DNA from: Gloeophyllum trabeum ATCC 11539
Lineage: Eukaryota; Basidiomycota; Agaricomycetes; Gloeophyllales; Gloeophyllaceae
Assembly: GCF_000344685.1 (NCBI RefSeq)
Contig: NW_006920411.1
Span: forward strand, 2,895,887-2,959,886
Direction of reading: 5' to 3'
Length of the DNA: 64,000 nucleotides
Made by a program: the position numbers and the translations under genes. This document shows, one piece after another, positions 10,353 to 24,686 of this stretch (positions are counted from its first letter, which is position 1; every line of letters begins with the position of its first letter). The notes below the pieces were generated by a model. That model was not told the origin of the DNA. It saw only the letters and a program-made list of their open reading frames with translations, and did not search any database.

Positions 10353-10961
10353 GGGTTGGTGTTGAGGTGTTGGTGATGGTGATGGTTACATTTTTTGGTT
10401 TGGTTTTGGTTCGGTTCGGCTGGTCAGGTCCCGTCGTCGCGCTCCCTTCCCCTCCCCTACACCCCACAAAGCCCACACTCTTTCGTTCCAGTGCGCATCT
10501 GCCTCTAGTCTTGTTTTCCCTTCCCTGTTCTGTTCCCCGCTGCATTCAACCTGCACTTGTACTACCACCCCCGCACATGCACCCGCCCCACGACACGCCA
10601 GAGCGCCCCGCTCACGACCGCCCACCCGGGGCATACACACCCACGATCGCGCAATCAACTTGCGCACCCTGCTTGTATTGTACTCTATCCATAGAGCCTG
10701 CGTTGCGGTACATATGTATTCTGCCTGCCTTGATACATTATCTGTACTGCGAACACATGAACGCGTCCGCAGACTGGGATTCGGAAGACATAAAGTCGGG
10801 GCTGGACAAGTGGCTGAGATCGATGGGATTGATGCGTGGAGTGCCTGACTGTGGCTTGCTGGCGCTCGATTACACAGGAGACTGGCAGTTCAGCTCAGCC
10901 TTATCCGCACTTTCTTGCCTCCTCACCACTTTCACCTTCCCTTCCCTACACGCCAGAGACG
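10353..10961. other. Intergenic region between NEP1 and the SEC14 gene
   Basis: This 609 bp stretch holds the NEP1 3' UTR and the SEC14 promoter. It is pyrimidine-rich, and a long open frame runs through it into the SEC14 locus in a wrong frame. No conserved coding segment is seen. A CTTTCACCTTCCCTTCCC tract lies just before the SEC14 start, as is common in fungal promoters. Confidence 0.4.
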
Positions 10962-12042
10962 ATGGCCGAACCAGCGAGCGCGAGCGCGATGCCGGCGGGC
11001 GTGACCGACCCGACCTACAAGCCCCCGCCGGGGCGCCTGGGCAACCTCACCGTGGCGCAGCAGCACGCGCTCGAGACGCTGCGCAAGCAGCTGCAGGACG
11101 AGGGCCACTTTGTGCCCGAGCGCATGGACGACGCGACGCTCCTGAGGTGCGTGCTGTGATGTCTTCAGCCCGGGGGTGGTGTACTGGGGAGGGGGAGGCT
11201 GATGCGTTTTGGTGGGATGTCAGGTTTTTGAGGGCGCGCAGGTTCGATGTGGCCAAGGCCAAGGCGATGATACTCGCTGCTGAGCAGTGGAGGAAGGAGT
11301 TTGGGGTGGACGACCTCGTCAAGTACGTCCTCTTCTGCCTGAGGCTCGGGAGTACAACTCATCGCGCGCCCCTAGGAACTTTGATTTCAAGGAAAAAGCA
11401 GAGGTGGACAAGTACTACCCGCAGTACTACCACAAGACGGACAAGGTGCGCGTGCCGTGCGCCCCGCGGTAGCAGTCTGCTCACACACGCACACACACAC
11501 CGCAGGAGGGGCGGCCCGTCTACATCGAGCGCCTGGGCAAGCTGGACATCAAGGCGCTCTACGCGATCACGACCATGGACCGGCAGCTCAAGCGGCTCGT
11601 CTACGAGTACGAAAAGTTCCTCAACGAGCGCCTTCCCGCGTGCTCCAAGGCGATCGGGCACCCCGTCGAGACGTCCTGCACGATCCTCGACCTCAAGGAC
11701 GTCTCCCTCTCCAACTTCTACCGCGTCAAGGACTACGTCTTCCAGGCGAGCAGCATCGGGCAGGACCGCTACCCCGAGACGATGGGCAAGTTTTACATCA
11801 TCAACGCGCCCTGGGCGTTCAGCGCGGTCTGGGCGGCGATCAAGCCGTGGCTGGACGAGGTGACGGTCAGCAAGATCGATATTCTGGGCAGCGGGTACAA
11901 GGAGAAGATCCTGCAGCAGATACCGGCGGAGCACCTGCCGAAGGAGCTCGGCGGGACGTGCGAGTGCCCCGGGGGCTGCTCGCTGAGCGACGCGGGCCCG
12001 TGGAATCCGAGCTCGGCGGACTATGTGGGCGAGAAGGCGTAG
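10962..12042 (+). CDS. SEC14: SEC14-type phosphatidylinositol/phosphatidylcholine transfer protein
   Basis: A cytosolic CRAL-TRIO protein that exchanges PI and PC and coordinates lipid metabolism with Golgi vesicle formation. Four exons are read. They give GNLTVAQQHALETLRKQLQ and RMDDATLLR, then FLRARRFDVAKAKAMILAAE, then NFDFKEKAEVDKYYPQYYHK, then EGRPVYIERLGKLDIKALYA. The CRAL-TRIO core follows with TSCTILDLKDVSLSNFYRV, RYPETMGKFYIINAPWAFSA, VWAAIKPWLDEVTVSKIDIL, LPKELGGTCECPGGC and the C-terminus SADYVGEKA. Length of about 300 residues and block order match yeast Sec14. The splice after TLLR (GTGCGT donor) restores the expected LLRFLRAR. No damage is seen. Confidence 0.94.
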
Positions 12043-12204
12043 ATGGTACAGGGATCGTTGGTTTCGCGTACATCTTGCACGCCCCCTTGCGCTAGCGTAC
12101 ACTGTACAAAATATACCATAATCTCATCCTCGAGTCGTCGGTTCAGAGTGGGGGATGCGTATTATTAGTCGCATATACGATACATGCACAAGGGTCGCCC
12201 GCGC

Positions 12205-13199
12205 TCACACCTTCCGCCCCTTCTCCTTTTCCCACTCGCCCACCTCCTTCTCGAACCTCGCCACGACGTCCTCGACGCCCGTCACCTGCCCGAACGCATC
12301 TACAAACTGGCCCGCCGGGTCCATGAGGTATATGAAGATTGAGTGGTCGACGAGGTAGTCGTCGCCGGGCTTCGTGCCCGGCGGCGTGCTAAAGTACACG
12401 CGGTACGCCTTGCACGCGGCCTTGACGGCGTCGTACGGCCCCGTGAGCCCGACGAAGCGCGGGTGGAAGTCGGTGAGGTACTTCGCGATCTGCGCGGGGG
12501 AGTCGCGCGCGGGGTCCACGGAGATGAAGATGGGCTGGATGACGGCGCCCGGGTACTTCGCGTCTGGTGGGGGTCAGGGATGATATGCAGGGAGGCAGGG
12601 AGAGGTACATGCCTATTTTGTTGACGATGGTGCTCATCTTATCCAGCTCGGCGGGGCAGATATCGGGACAGTTCGTGAAGCCGAAGTAGATGAGGCTCCA
12701 TTTGCCCAGCAGGTCCTTTTCGGTAAAGGGCTCGCCCTTGTGTGTGCTGAGGGAGAAGGGGCCGCCGACGTGTGCGCGGCCATATTGGCGTGATTCGAGT
12801 TCCTTTTCTGTGGGAGGTGTATGAGTGCCGGAGCCCGGGCGATGGGAGGAGAGAGGACGCACCGCGTTGCTCGAGCAGTTTGGCCTTTTCGTGCCGGAAG
12901 TACCAGAACAGACCGACTCCGGAAAGAACAAAGAGAATAGCAGCTTTGGGGGTGAATACCTAACGCGAGGATATGACACAACGTCCTCCGCGGAAAGAGG
13001 AAACAACACTCACCCCGACCGCAGCCCTATCCCGCTCTCCCGAGGACGTCTGGTGGCTCACATACCGTCTCGGAGAGGTCGTACGAGCCTGCGGATGTCG
13101 AGCCAGACGCAGCGCAGAGGAGACTCTGCGCAGGCATTGCGGTTTTGCGGTTGCGAGAGCACGCTGCCTGACGGCGGAGAGAGGGAAAGGTGGGCGCAT
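12205..13199 (-). CDS. SCO1: Mitochondrial copper chaperone SCO1
   Basis: An inner-membrane thioredoxin-fold protein that delivers copper to the CuA site of cytochrome c oxidase subunit 2. The ATG at 13197-13199 opens an Arg/Ser-rich presequence ([20 protein letters not shown]). After an intron come [20 protein letters not shown], a single transmembrane helix, and [10 protein letters not shown]. Next come [40 protein letters not shown] with the CxxxC copper motif, and [36 protein letters not shown] carries the conserved copper-binding His. The stop is the TGA at 12205-12207. An in-frame GTG lies eight codons upstream of the ATG, which I prefer as the start. Confidence 0.93.
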
Positions 13200-13910
13200 G
13201 GAGGTCCGCGCGTAAATTGCCACACCTCTTCCGCTGTCGAGTTCTCGATACTATTAACATTATTCGTAACCTGGGCTGCCTGCCCCAGTTACTTCGTACC
13301 TTTAATGCATATCCAGGACGGAGTGTCAAGCAGTTGTTGCGCAGACTGAGCAGGTACACTACTCCAATTTCCGAAGTCACTAGTACTGTGGCCCCCAGCA
13401 CTTCGAATTCTGCCACAATCCTGATACGATGCTGCCCCAACACTGTGTTCCGTCGCATGTATAGCGTTCCTATATTATAATTGCCTTGCCCCGGCGCGGT
13501 CGGAAACAAGTGAAGCCCAGTGTGGATCCGCAGCACTGAATATTCCGTACCCAAGACCTTCGACCATAAATATCTCTCTCTTTGCATATAGGTCACGCAG
13601 CAGCTTCGGAAACCGGGAATAACCTATTCATATCCTGGACGCAGCGAGCGTATCTCCCCGAGGAACGCCTATATGCCTGGGACACCGGAGTTAAGCCACT
13701 CAGTCATCCTCTCCTCCTGCCTTTCCAGGGAATATGCGATGCACCGCTCGTATGGGCGGTTTGCTCGTCCGTCAAGCTTCTGTCGGGACTATGTTGGAGG
13801 GGGAGCGCCGCAGCGGCGAGGGAGCTGCAATACAACGACATTGGTAGTATATAAGGACCTATGGCTATGATGGATAAACACCATTGTGGACAGACGATAC
13901 ATCTTGAACT
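13200..13910. other. Divergent promoter region between SCO1 and the first actin gene
   Basis: About 0.7 kb separates two divergent genes. TATATAAG at 13848-13855 is a good TATA box 56 bp before the actin ATG. The rest has no recognisable coding content. Confidence 0.5.
13848..13855 (+). promoter_or_regulatory. TATA box of the divergent actin gene
   Basis: TATATAAG lies 56 bp upstream of the ATG at 13911, at a spacing usual for fungal promoters. Confidence 0.5.
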
Positions 13911-15415
<1,505 letters not shown>

Positions 15416-15705
15416 GACGTGGACGGAGCTTAAGTAGACACTTTCCGCTGCTGACGAGGTGGCCATGTATATTACGATTATCTTCTGTGCATCAAGTTAC
15501 CCCTCGAGGGAATGTCGTTTGCGAAATAGAACACTGGGAAGTTGATGCCAGCATGCCTCATTCTAGAGTCATTAGAGCGGATGGGTGATAGTCTGCTTGC
15601 TAGGCAACCGGCAGTACCTGGCCTTGGCCTCTTCGCATGCCCCCAATTTAAGGACCAGCACCCATCCCAACCGATGCAGCGCGCCCCCCACGCCCCAGCA
15701 GCCGC

Positions 15706-16125
15706 TCACTCGGCCTCCTGCCTCTCCTCTAGCTTCTTCTTCGACAGCGCCTTCATTCGGCGCATGTAGCTGACAAACAGGCCGTCAGCACGCAATGCAA
15801 CCGCCGTGCGTAGAATATCACACTCACTCTTCCCATTGACACCTACAACCCATGCCTCAGCAAGGAAAATAGACAGACGCCAGGACAGTCAGACTCACTT
15901 CTCGTACGCGTGCCGCTCATGCCCGCACTCCCATGGCATGTAGTACTTCTCCTTCCGGCAGACGTTCAAGGGGATCAGCAACCTAAGGCCCGTTCACGTT
16001 CATGTCAGGACAGCACCCTAGCGCGAAGATGGCGGGTCAACGAACGAGGAACATTGGTCTCTCCAGCCTAGCGGGACCTTGTGCGCTTTGAGCTCGGACT
16101 GGGAGGCGGTAGTGGCGGAGGCCAT
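15706..16125 (-). CDS. NDUFB7: NADH:ubiquinone oxidoreductase subunit NDUFB7 (B18)
   Basis: An accessory subunit of mitochondrial complex I on the intermembrane-space side. From the ATG at 16123-16125 it reads MASATTASQSELKAHKVPLG and WRDQCSS. After an intron it reads LLIPLNVCRKEKYYMPWECG and HERHAYEK. A 15-nt micro-exon (G TGT CAA TGG GAA GA) supplies CQWED. The last exon gives YMRRMKALSKKKLEERQEAE and the stop at 15706-15708. The four cysteines form a perfect twin CX9C (CHCH) pair, C-SSLLIPLNV-C and C-GHERHAYEK-C, as the family requires. The second CX9C is completed only if the micro-exon is included. The gene lies between the two actins on the opposite strand. Confidence 0.88.
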
Positions 16126-16311
16126 AGTGGACGGGAGGACAGAACGTAGGCACGGGGAATCCCGATGACGGTTGCAGGACGGGCACGAAGACTTAGGGTT
16201 AGGGTCACGCATACCTCTGAGAGTATCCAGAGTGCAAGCATTACAATGAGATATAATGATGATTGCAAAACACGACTAGAATGAGATAAAACTACAACCC
16301 CCACAGCACTA

Positions 16312-17552
16312 CTACTTCTTTTGCTGCTGCGGCTCCTCCTCGCCCTGCTGCATACTCATCTCGATCGCGCGCGCAATCGCCTCCTCCTCGCTCATCTCCT
16401 CGTCTTCGCCCTCGCCTTCTGCGTGCTCGTGCATCTCCACGTCCTGCTGCTCCTGGCTCATCGCCAGCGCCTGCCGCAGCATCGCCTCTTCCTCGTCATC
16501 CGTGGGCTCGGCGGGTACCGTCACAGTTGTAGTCGTCGTAGGTGCAGCAGGCTGAGCTGGTGTTGACGTCGTAGCGGGTGTTGGTGTCGAGGCTTGCTGC
16601 GCCTGGGCTGCTGCTTGCCGCGCTTGCTCTTCTTCCATCGACATACGCAGTGCCTAAAGAGTATTTAGTCTCTGTACCATGTATGGCAGAGCAACACTCA
16701 CCATAGCCAGTTCCGGGTCCAGAGTCGGGTCAACGCCGAATTCGAATTGGCTGCCCGCTGCAGCACCTTCGCCACCTGCACCGCCGTCAGCCATGGGCTC
16801 TGGAATGCCGCGGTCAGCCGCGAGGATAGCTGACGAAATGATCATATCGCTGAGGAGATGGGGCCCTGGGGGGATCGACACTAGATGTCTATTCACAACA
16901 TATCATGAGCATGCTCGTCGAGGTTTGTATAACCGAACTCACGAGTTGTCTCCACTCGACGCAGCGTCCACAAACGCCTTCAGCACGTTCCCCTCGGGGC
17001 CCTGCCCGCCCTCCTCGATCGCGTCCCCGAAGGCGATCACGTCCACCGCGACGTTGTTCTTCTTGAGCTTCTTCGCGAGGCGCACCATGCCCTTCTCGTC
17101 CGCGGCTGCGCCCTCGAGCGGCGAGCCGACGAAGAGGATGATGCGCTGGCGCAGGTTCTTGTTCTGCCGGTGCTTGAGCGCGAGCTGCGCGACGTTGAGC
17201 GCGGTGGGGATGTCCGCGGAGCCGCCGATCTTGCTGGAGGCTTTGTGTGTCCCCTGGAGGATCTGGCCGATGTCGCGCGAGTGGGTTACGAGGACTTCTG
17301 GGCTGTATGGTGGTTCGTCAGTATGGTGCTTTGCACAGCCAGTGGGCAGAGGGGTGAGCAGTGAGGTATTTGGACGTACGCTTTGCCTGCCATAGTCATC
17401 AATCCGACTGTGCTCTCCGGGTTCGAGTCCACCTTTGTCTGGAATATCGTAGTCACCGCGTCCGACTGGGCTTGGAACCGCGTAGGCTGGTAGTCCCCAT
17501 TCCGCATGTACTCGGAATTGTCGATAATCATCAACGTAGCTTCCAACGGCAT
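16312..17552 (-). CDS. RPN10: 26S proteasome regulatory subunit RPN10 (ubiquitin receptor)
   Basis: A ubiquitin receptor in the proteasome 19S particle. The start [20 protein letters not shown] opens a VWA domain that continues with [72 protein letters not shown] and [12 protein letters not shown]. The C-terminal half has three UIM-like helices: [28 protein letters not shown] and [16 protein letters not shown]. They are separated by an Ala/Thr/Pro linker. The stop is at 16312-16314. Introns are short GT-AG; the first falls inside GKA|PEV. All hallmark parts are present. Confidence 0.95.
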
Positions 17553-18569
17553 CTTGTAGGAAACCTCTCAAAATGACGGTTGCAAGAGGTGGTATGTGGT
17601 ACGAGACCAGGAAAAGACGAAGTGTAGGGCGGGACGGTGGACTTAGCGTGAGCAGATGGAAATGACGCGTCGCGTCTGTGTTTGGCCTTGATTTGGCAAG
17701 GCCTCCTCCTGCGACGCCACAATCCATAATGACCTTCAACCCCTCGTCGTACTGTCATGAACCTTCCGGTATGTATATACAGTGGGTAAACTGTGTATCA
17801 ATGCCACTTGTTGGATCCAGCCGCTTGAGCAGCCTCCGCCTTGACCTCTCTCAAGATAGGAATAACAGTGTGCTTTCAGCGCAGATCCTCGCTCGAGTTT
17901 GAAAGTCCTCGTGCATGAGCACCCCTGCTCTGAGTTGGGATTAAACTACCGAGTAATGCACCTTCTCTTCTACACCAGCGTCGCATTTAATGCAAAAGAA
18001 ACACAATTTGATCAGCCCTGATACAGATCCGGTCTGTGAGGCGTAATCTAGACAAAACCCCTTCGCCCTGAAATAGAGTCGCAGCCTGTCTGAGCTGGCA
18101 AATATGAATCCACGCCCTTCCATACCGTCAAATGCATCTAAACATAACTGTCTCCATCCTCCTGGCTTTCATTATTGGGTGCCCCGGGCGGTCCCCGGAG
18201 TCCCCGGAGGCCATATCGGGGGTGCTTCCGGGGGACCTGCCCTAAATAAAAGTGGATCGGATAACCGACGACGCTCCTGACCGTCACCACCCTCTGCCCT
18301 ACCATCGCCTGCGCGCCCCCGAGCTCTTAGCAAAGGTCGGTCTTATGCCCTCGTCGTCGTTCGGCACAGCGCTGACCATAACACCACGCTCGGTCCATTA
18401 CACATCCGCTGTTGCTGCGCATACCTGTGTTGCGATGACGGTGTATCTTGATTGCGGTATATAAACGGCTTGTCGCTGGCAATTTGGTGATCTTTCTCTT
18501 GCCCTCCTGAAGCTCTAGGATCCCCCTCTTCTTCTTTTCCTTTTTACTTTCACGAATTAATCGCCAGCC
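17553..18569. other. Divergent region between RPN10 and actin
   Basis: About 1.0 kb contains the RPN10 promoter and the actin promoter. A GC-rich patch at about 18181-18245 repeats CCCCGGAG. A TATA box and a CTTCTTCTTTTCCTTTTTAC tract lie just before the actin start. No gene is supported. Confidence 0.45.
18458..18465 (+). promoter_or_regulatory. TATA box of the main actin gene
   Basis: TATATAAA is 105 bp upstream of the ATG at 18570 and is followed by a pyrimidine-rich tract, typical of a strongly expressed fungal gene. Confidence 0.55.
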
Positions 18570-19968
<1,399 letters not shown>

Positions 19969-20709
19969 ACGATATAATAATGGTGCTGCTGGTGCTTTGG
20001 TTTTGTGGCTGGAGCGCGTCTTACGTTACGTTACGATGGTGGTTTTCGGCTCGCGTTTAGTTCCCGCCCTCCCGTGATTCTTTTCTCCTTTCGCTGCATA
20101 TTTTTACCTGTTAGTTACAGAAGAGAATAAAAAGGCAGGAATTGTAATGCAGAGGTGCATGTGAGATCTATTGCGGTGGCTGTCTGTAAGCACGTTCGTC
20201 GTTATTCACTCGAACGCATGGTAGACGCTGGTATTTTCCTCAAAGGCTAAATACCTGGATGCACCTGACCAGGCTATGACAAAACTAAATACGCGAATCT
20301 TCTTCTCTACCACACAGTACCACACTCGCGAAGACAGGACGCACTCGTGACTGCTGTGCCGAACATCGATGTTCACGCGTTCACGAGTGAGGAGCACAAT
20401 ATCTCCTTCAAAGCCGCTCGACACCTCCCGGAAGCTTGCCCATTGTATGTTCCTATGGCTGTAGCACTTTCAGCACATCCGTAGAGGCATGCAATGTGTA
20501 CGCAGGGCGTGATTGCCAATGAAATGCCGAGCCCAGGTTGCTGCAACTTGCACCATCTTTCTCTCTAGCACGCCTCGCTCAGTCTTCTGGCAAATACTGA
20601 CCGCGGCTTCTCTAGGTATCAGCTGGCCAGAAGCGTCATGGCTCGCGATGCAGCGTATATAAGCGACGAGGTCTCGAGGGCTGCTTGACTGTCGTGGTCT
20701 TGCTGCGTT
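19969..20709. other. Intergenic region between actin and the GH78 gene
   Basis: It holds the actin 3' UTR (AATAAA-like AGAATAAAAAGG near 20125) and the promoter of the downstream glycosidase, with TATATAAG at 20656-20663, 47 bp before its ATG. No coding segment is seen. Confidence 0.45.
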
Positions 20710-23062
20710 ATGAGGTCCCTCGCGTTTCTTGTAGCTCTTGCGGCATCATGCTACGCCAGGGCCCCCTCGGGTCCCTGGGACGAGTTCAACTATGCGCCCG
20801 CGTCGAAGACGGTGGTGCCTGTTCGGGTCTACTCTGTTGTAGGCTCTGTTGCGGGCGCCGAAGGGCTTGTGAGTGGCCCAGACGGTCAAGCGACGTTTTC
20901 TTCGGACGGATCACATGTCACGCTCGATTTCGGCAAGGAGGTAAGTGTAGCGGGAGCCATGCTGAGCATATCTTAGTGCTGAGAGTATGGCATGCACAGG
21001 TCGGCGGTGTAGTGTCACTCAATGTAGACAATGCGACGTCGCAATCGGCATTCTCGCTTTCCTTCACCGAGTCGCCGCTGTTCATCAACCCAGAATGGTC
21101 GGACGATTCGGTAATAACCAACCCGTTCCAGAGAGCGGACGGCGTCGAGTCCGTCCCGGCACCTTTAACTGTCGGTATCTTCACCCAGCCGACGGAACGC
21201 CTCCGTGGCGGTTTTCGCTACTTAACCATTGTCTCCAACTCGGCGGCACCTCTCACGATTTCGAACATCAGCGTTGTGATCACGTTCGCGCCTCATATTG
21301 AGGACCTGAGGAATTACACTGGTTACTTCTATGCAGAAGACCCTGTCTACGACGACCATGATTTCCTGACGAAGCTTTGGTATGCGGGAGCGTATACTGT
21401 ACAGACGAACACCATAGCCTCCGACCAGGGGAGGCAGAGCGCAGGCACTGTCACTTTGCCAGGTACGTCCCGCGAGCACGGATGCGCAGGCGCACTGGAT
21501 TTGACGCAGAAGTAACCCAGGATGGGCCAATAATGCGTCTCTTGGTCCTGTCTCGGGACCATGCTTAGTTGATGGAGCCAAGAGAGACAGGTAAGCCCGC
21601 GCCTGCAATATTAATCTTCGGACAAACGAGTCTGACCTGCACTGCTTGCAGAACTGTCTGGCCTGGTCAGTCTGAACATTCCACTTTTTTTGCATGAGTG
21701 GTCTGATTAGGGGTCAGGCGACATGGGAATATCGACCCACACACAGCTCGTCTCGACCAACGATCTCATCGCAACGCGCAATTCCCTCCTAGTCATGTTT
21801 TCTACCCAGGATGCAACCACTGGTGCCCTCAACTATTCCGGCCCTACTATCAATGCGCAGGGAAGCGACACCTACATCTCCTGGAGTCTTCTCGGCACGC
21901 ACAGCTACTTCTTGTACACGGGTGATATCGGCCTAGTGCAGACCGTCTGGGCCAATTACACCAAAGCTGTAGCGTTTCTGAGCAGCCAGATCGACGAGAC
22001 TGGATTGCTCAACGTCAGGGCAGACTTTTCCAACGATTGGGGAAGGGTAGGAGGTGCCGGACGCAACTCTGCGGCGAATGCCTTGATGTATGCTGTAAGT
22101 CTGTCCGCGATGCGTAGCGGTGCGTCGGGGCTGACCGATCGTAGACGTATGTCGCCGCCGCCGAGCTCGCCGGCTACGTAAACGACACGAGTTCGCAAGC
22201 TGCGTACGCCACTAACGCGACCACCCTGAAGGCAGCGTACAATGACCTCCTCTGGGACGCCTCCGCTGGGTTGTACCGCGATAATGATACGACCAGTCTT
22301 TACCCGCAAGACGGCAACTCGTTGGCGGTGCTGTACAATCTGACGAACAACGCGAGCCAGACTCAGGCCGTTAGCGACGGACTGACCCAATTCTGGACGG
22401 ATATCGGTACGCTCTCCCCAGAGCTGAACGACACGATCATACCCTTCGTTGGAGGATTTGAGGTGATTTTCTCTACCGCCTCTGCGAAAAAAAAACGCTC
22501 TGCTGATCATCACTCAGGTTCGTGCGCATTTCATCGCCGGAAATGGCGAGCGCGCGCTGGATCTGTTGCGCAAGGAATGGGGGTACATGCTGTATACGAA
22601 CATAAGCGTGCAGTCGACGCTTCTCGAAGGATTCACGGCCAATGGCTCGCTGGGGTATGTCCATCGTGTTGTGGGACCGCGCCAAAGTTAATGTCGGCGT
22701 CTCGTCTCGACAGCTACCGCGCGGCCGCTGGGTACGATTACGACGACTCATACACCAGCCACGCGCATGGATGGAGCACAGGCCCGACGCCTGCCTTGAC
22801 GTTCCATGTGCTGGGTTTACAGCTGACTTCTCCCCAGGGCCGGACATGGTCGATTGCACCCATCACCAGCGGGCTTAAGTCGGCGGCCGGTGGCTTCGAG
22901 ACGGGGTTGGGATGGTTTGGGGTCGACTGGTCCATTGCCGATGATACTCTGAGAGTTGAGGTCGATACTCCGGAGGGGACGTCTGGTGTCGTTACTCTGC
23001 CCGGGAACGGCAGTGTTCCGCTGAGCGGGGGCAAGCACACTTTGGTACAGCATTTGACATGA
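20710..23062 (+). CDS. Secreted alpha-L-rhamnosidase-like glycoside hydrolase (GH78, six-hairpin fold)
   Basis: Probably removes rhamnose from plant or microbial glycans outside the cell. The first 16-17 residues (MRSLAFLVALAASCYA) are a signal peptide. A beta-rich domain follows (TFSSDGSHVTLDFGKE, VGGVVSLNVDNATSQSAFSL, GGFRYLTIVSNSAAP). The catalytic barrel shows DFLTKLWYAGAYTVQTNTIA, GPCLVDGAKRDRTVWPGDMG and GSDTYISWSLLGTHSYFLYT, then NLLARRDFS-like LNVRADFSNDWGR and GLYRDNDTTSLYPQDGNSLA. The C-terminal sandwich includes HGWSTGPTPALTFHVLG. The block DGAKRDR.VWPGDMG is a GH78 hallmark; it is spliced across two short introns. Several N-glycosylation sequons are present. Substrate is not proven by sequence. 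Confidence 0.85.
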
Positions 23063-24323
23063 GGGAGAAGGGGCAGTATGGGAAAGTGGAGATGGTGTTA
23101 TGTAGTGAGTAGCAGTTTTGTACTCGATTCTAAGGATTATTTCCGAGTGGTCTTCTGGACTCGGCTGCGTATTCGCCATGCTAAGAACGGTCGGAGATGC
23201 AGTCTATGAGCAGTACGCGCACGGTGGCATTGATGCGAAGACATGGTCATTCCTTATACAAGGTACGGTGAAAAGCTACAACGAAGCAGATACAGATTCC
23301 ATTTGATCCTCCTTCAAGCTAATCAGGCTTGTGGGGTTCCAAGTATCAAGGCTTTTGAGGCAATCCTGTGCTGCAATAATCAAATTTAGCATTTGATACC
23401 AGCCGAGCCACACAAAACCTGTCATCCCTGTGAGCGGCACCAAACTGTTGATTTGATGGGATGCCACACGAAGTCACAGGTATATAGTCACCACGGTAAG
23501 CATTGTGGCTTGCTGCCGAAGCGGTCTGCTCGGAGCATTTTTGACCGGGATGGTATCCGAGCTGCTGCTCCGGAAGGTTTCTGACCCGGACATTGGTACC
23601 CGCTGTGGCACAGGCCAAATCTGACCGGGTCCATTTTGACCGGGACCCGTATCCGATTCGACCTACACAGCCGGACACTTTGGTTGAAAATATTTGAATG
23701 CCCCTTGAAGTCAAAACGTCAAATCACACTAGTCAGAATTTGTGACATTTTTTTGTTTTAAAAAAGCGACAAAATGACTTCTTGTGCAAAGATTTGATTG
23801 GGGAAAGTCAGAAATTGTTATGAGCAAATGCACGTGATCTACTCGTGACTACCACGTCATCCGTGGTTCAGCCATCCTCGGGCTCACATTCCGGTTCCTC
23901 CCGGTCCCTTGGTAGATACTGTATTATATATCATACTATGCAATAATGCAAGGATTTTATTGTTCTATCTAAAGCTGCATACACCCTGAAGTTTCTAGAT
24001 ATATGTATGGCCCACAATACTCCAGACACGGGATACCTATCTGTCCTCACAAACATTCCCCAACAGCCAATATATGTAAGTGAACAAAGAGATTGGAGCA
24101 GCAAGGATGCACTCACCCAATCTAAGCAGTCTAGTCAGATGTCTACGGAGGTACACCTAAGGAATGGCAGTCCTCAGTAAGGGAACATACACAGTTATAA
24201 CTTGGTGCAGTGGCCCGGGCGAACCATACTGTATAATAGGCAGCGCGAGGAGAAGAAATGATGACTTACGCGCGAGAGACAAAGCTGTGCGAGTGCAAGC
24301 AACGAGAGCGGAGGAGCATGACA
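23063..24323. other. Gene-free region with a TTTTGACCGGGA repeat cluster
   Basis: After the GH78 gene the DNA becomes AT-rich with no supported gene. At about 23540-23650 the motif TTTTGACCGGGA occurs in four forms (TTTTTGACCGGGATGG, TTTCTGACCCGGACA, ATCTGACCGGGTCC, TTTTGACCGGGACCC), two of them followed by GTATCCGA. This looks like clustered subterminal repeats of a decayed element, but I find no paired termini. Confidence 0.35.
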
Positions 24324-24678
24324 CAGTGATGTGCCGGTCGACGACTAGTCGACCAAAGTCAACAAAGTCGACAAGTCGTCGACTAGTCGACAACAGTCCA
24401 CGGTCGACCGTGAGAATAGTCGACCGGACTGATGCGTGGAGGCGTGAGCCAATCGCTGACCAGGAAAAGATGTCCCTGGCCTGGCCCTGGCCAGTCTTCT
24501 CGGCTTTTGCCTTCGGGGGAAACCGCTGCATGTTGCTCAGAGCTTCTCGTATACCGTGGGACAGTCGACAACGCCGTGGGACAGTCGACAAGACTTACGG
24601 TCGACGCGCCGGACTGTCGACTAGTCGACAAGTCGACGGGTGGACTGCACGGACTAGTCGTCGACCGGCACAACACTG
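24324..24678. mobile_element. 355 bp non-autonomous hAT-like element (MITE)
   Basis: An 8 bp direct repeat GCATGACA flanks the element at 24316-24323 and 24679-24686. The termini are inverted repeats of 27 bp with one mismatch: CAGTGATGTGCCGGTCGACG on the left and CAGTGTTGTGCCGGTCGACG read inward from the right, both continuing ACTAGTC. An 8 bp target duplication and a CAGTG start fit the hAT superfamily. Inside each end are many copies of GTCGAC and ACTAGTCGAC in both orientations, like the subterminal transposase-binding repeats of hAT elements. There is no open reading frame, so a transposase must come from elsewhere. Confidence 0.8.
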
Positions 24679-24686
24679 GCATGACA

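Noticed and set aside
10304..11863. 519-residue plus-strand open frame
   Set aside because: It is a wrong-frame shadow over the SEC14 exons and the upstream promoter. The SEC14 reading with its introns is clearly the coding one.
11359..12102. Minus-strand open frame rich in Arg and Ala
   Set aside because: It is the antisense shadow of the GC-rich SEC14 gene.
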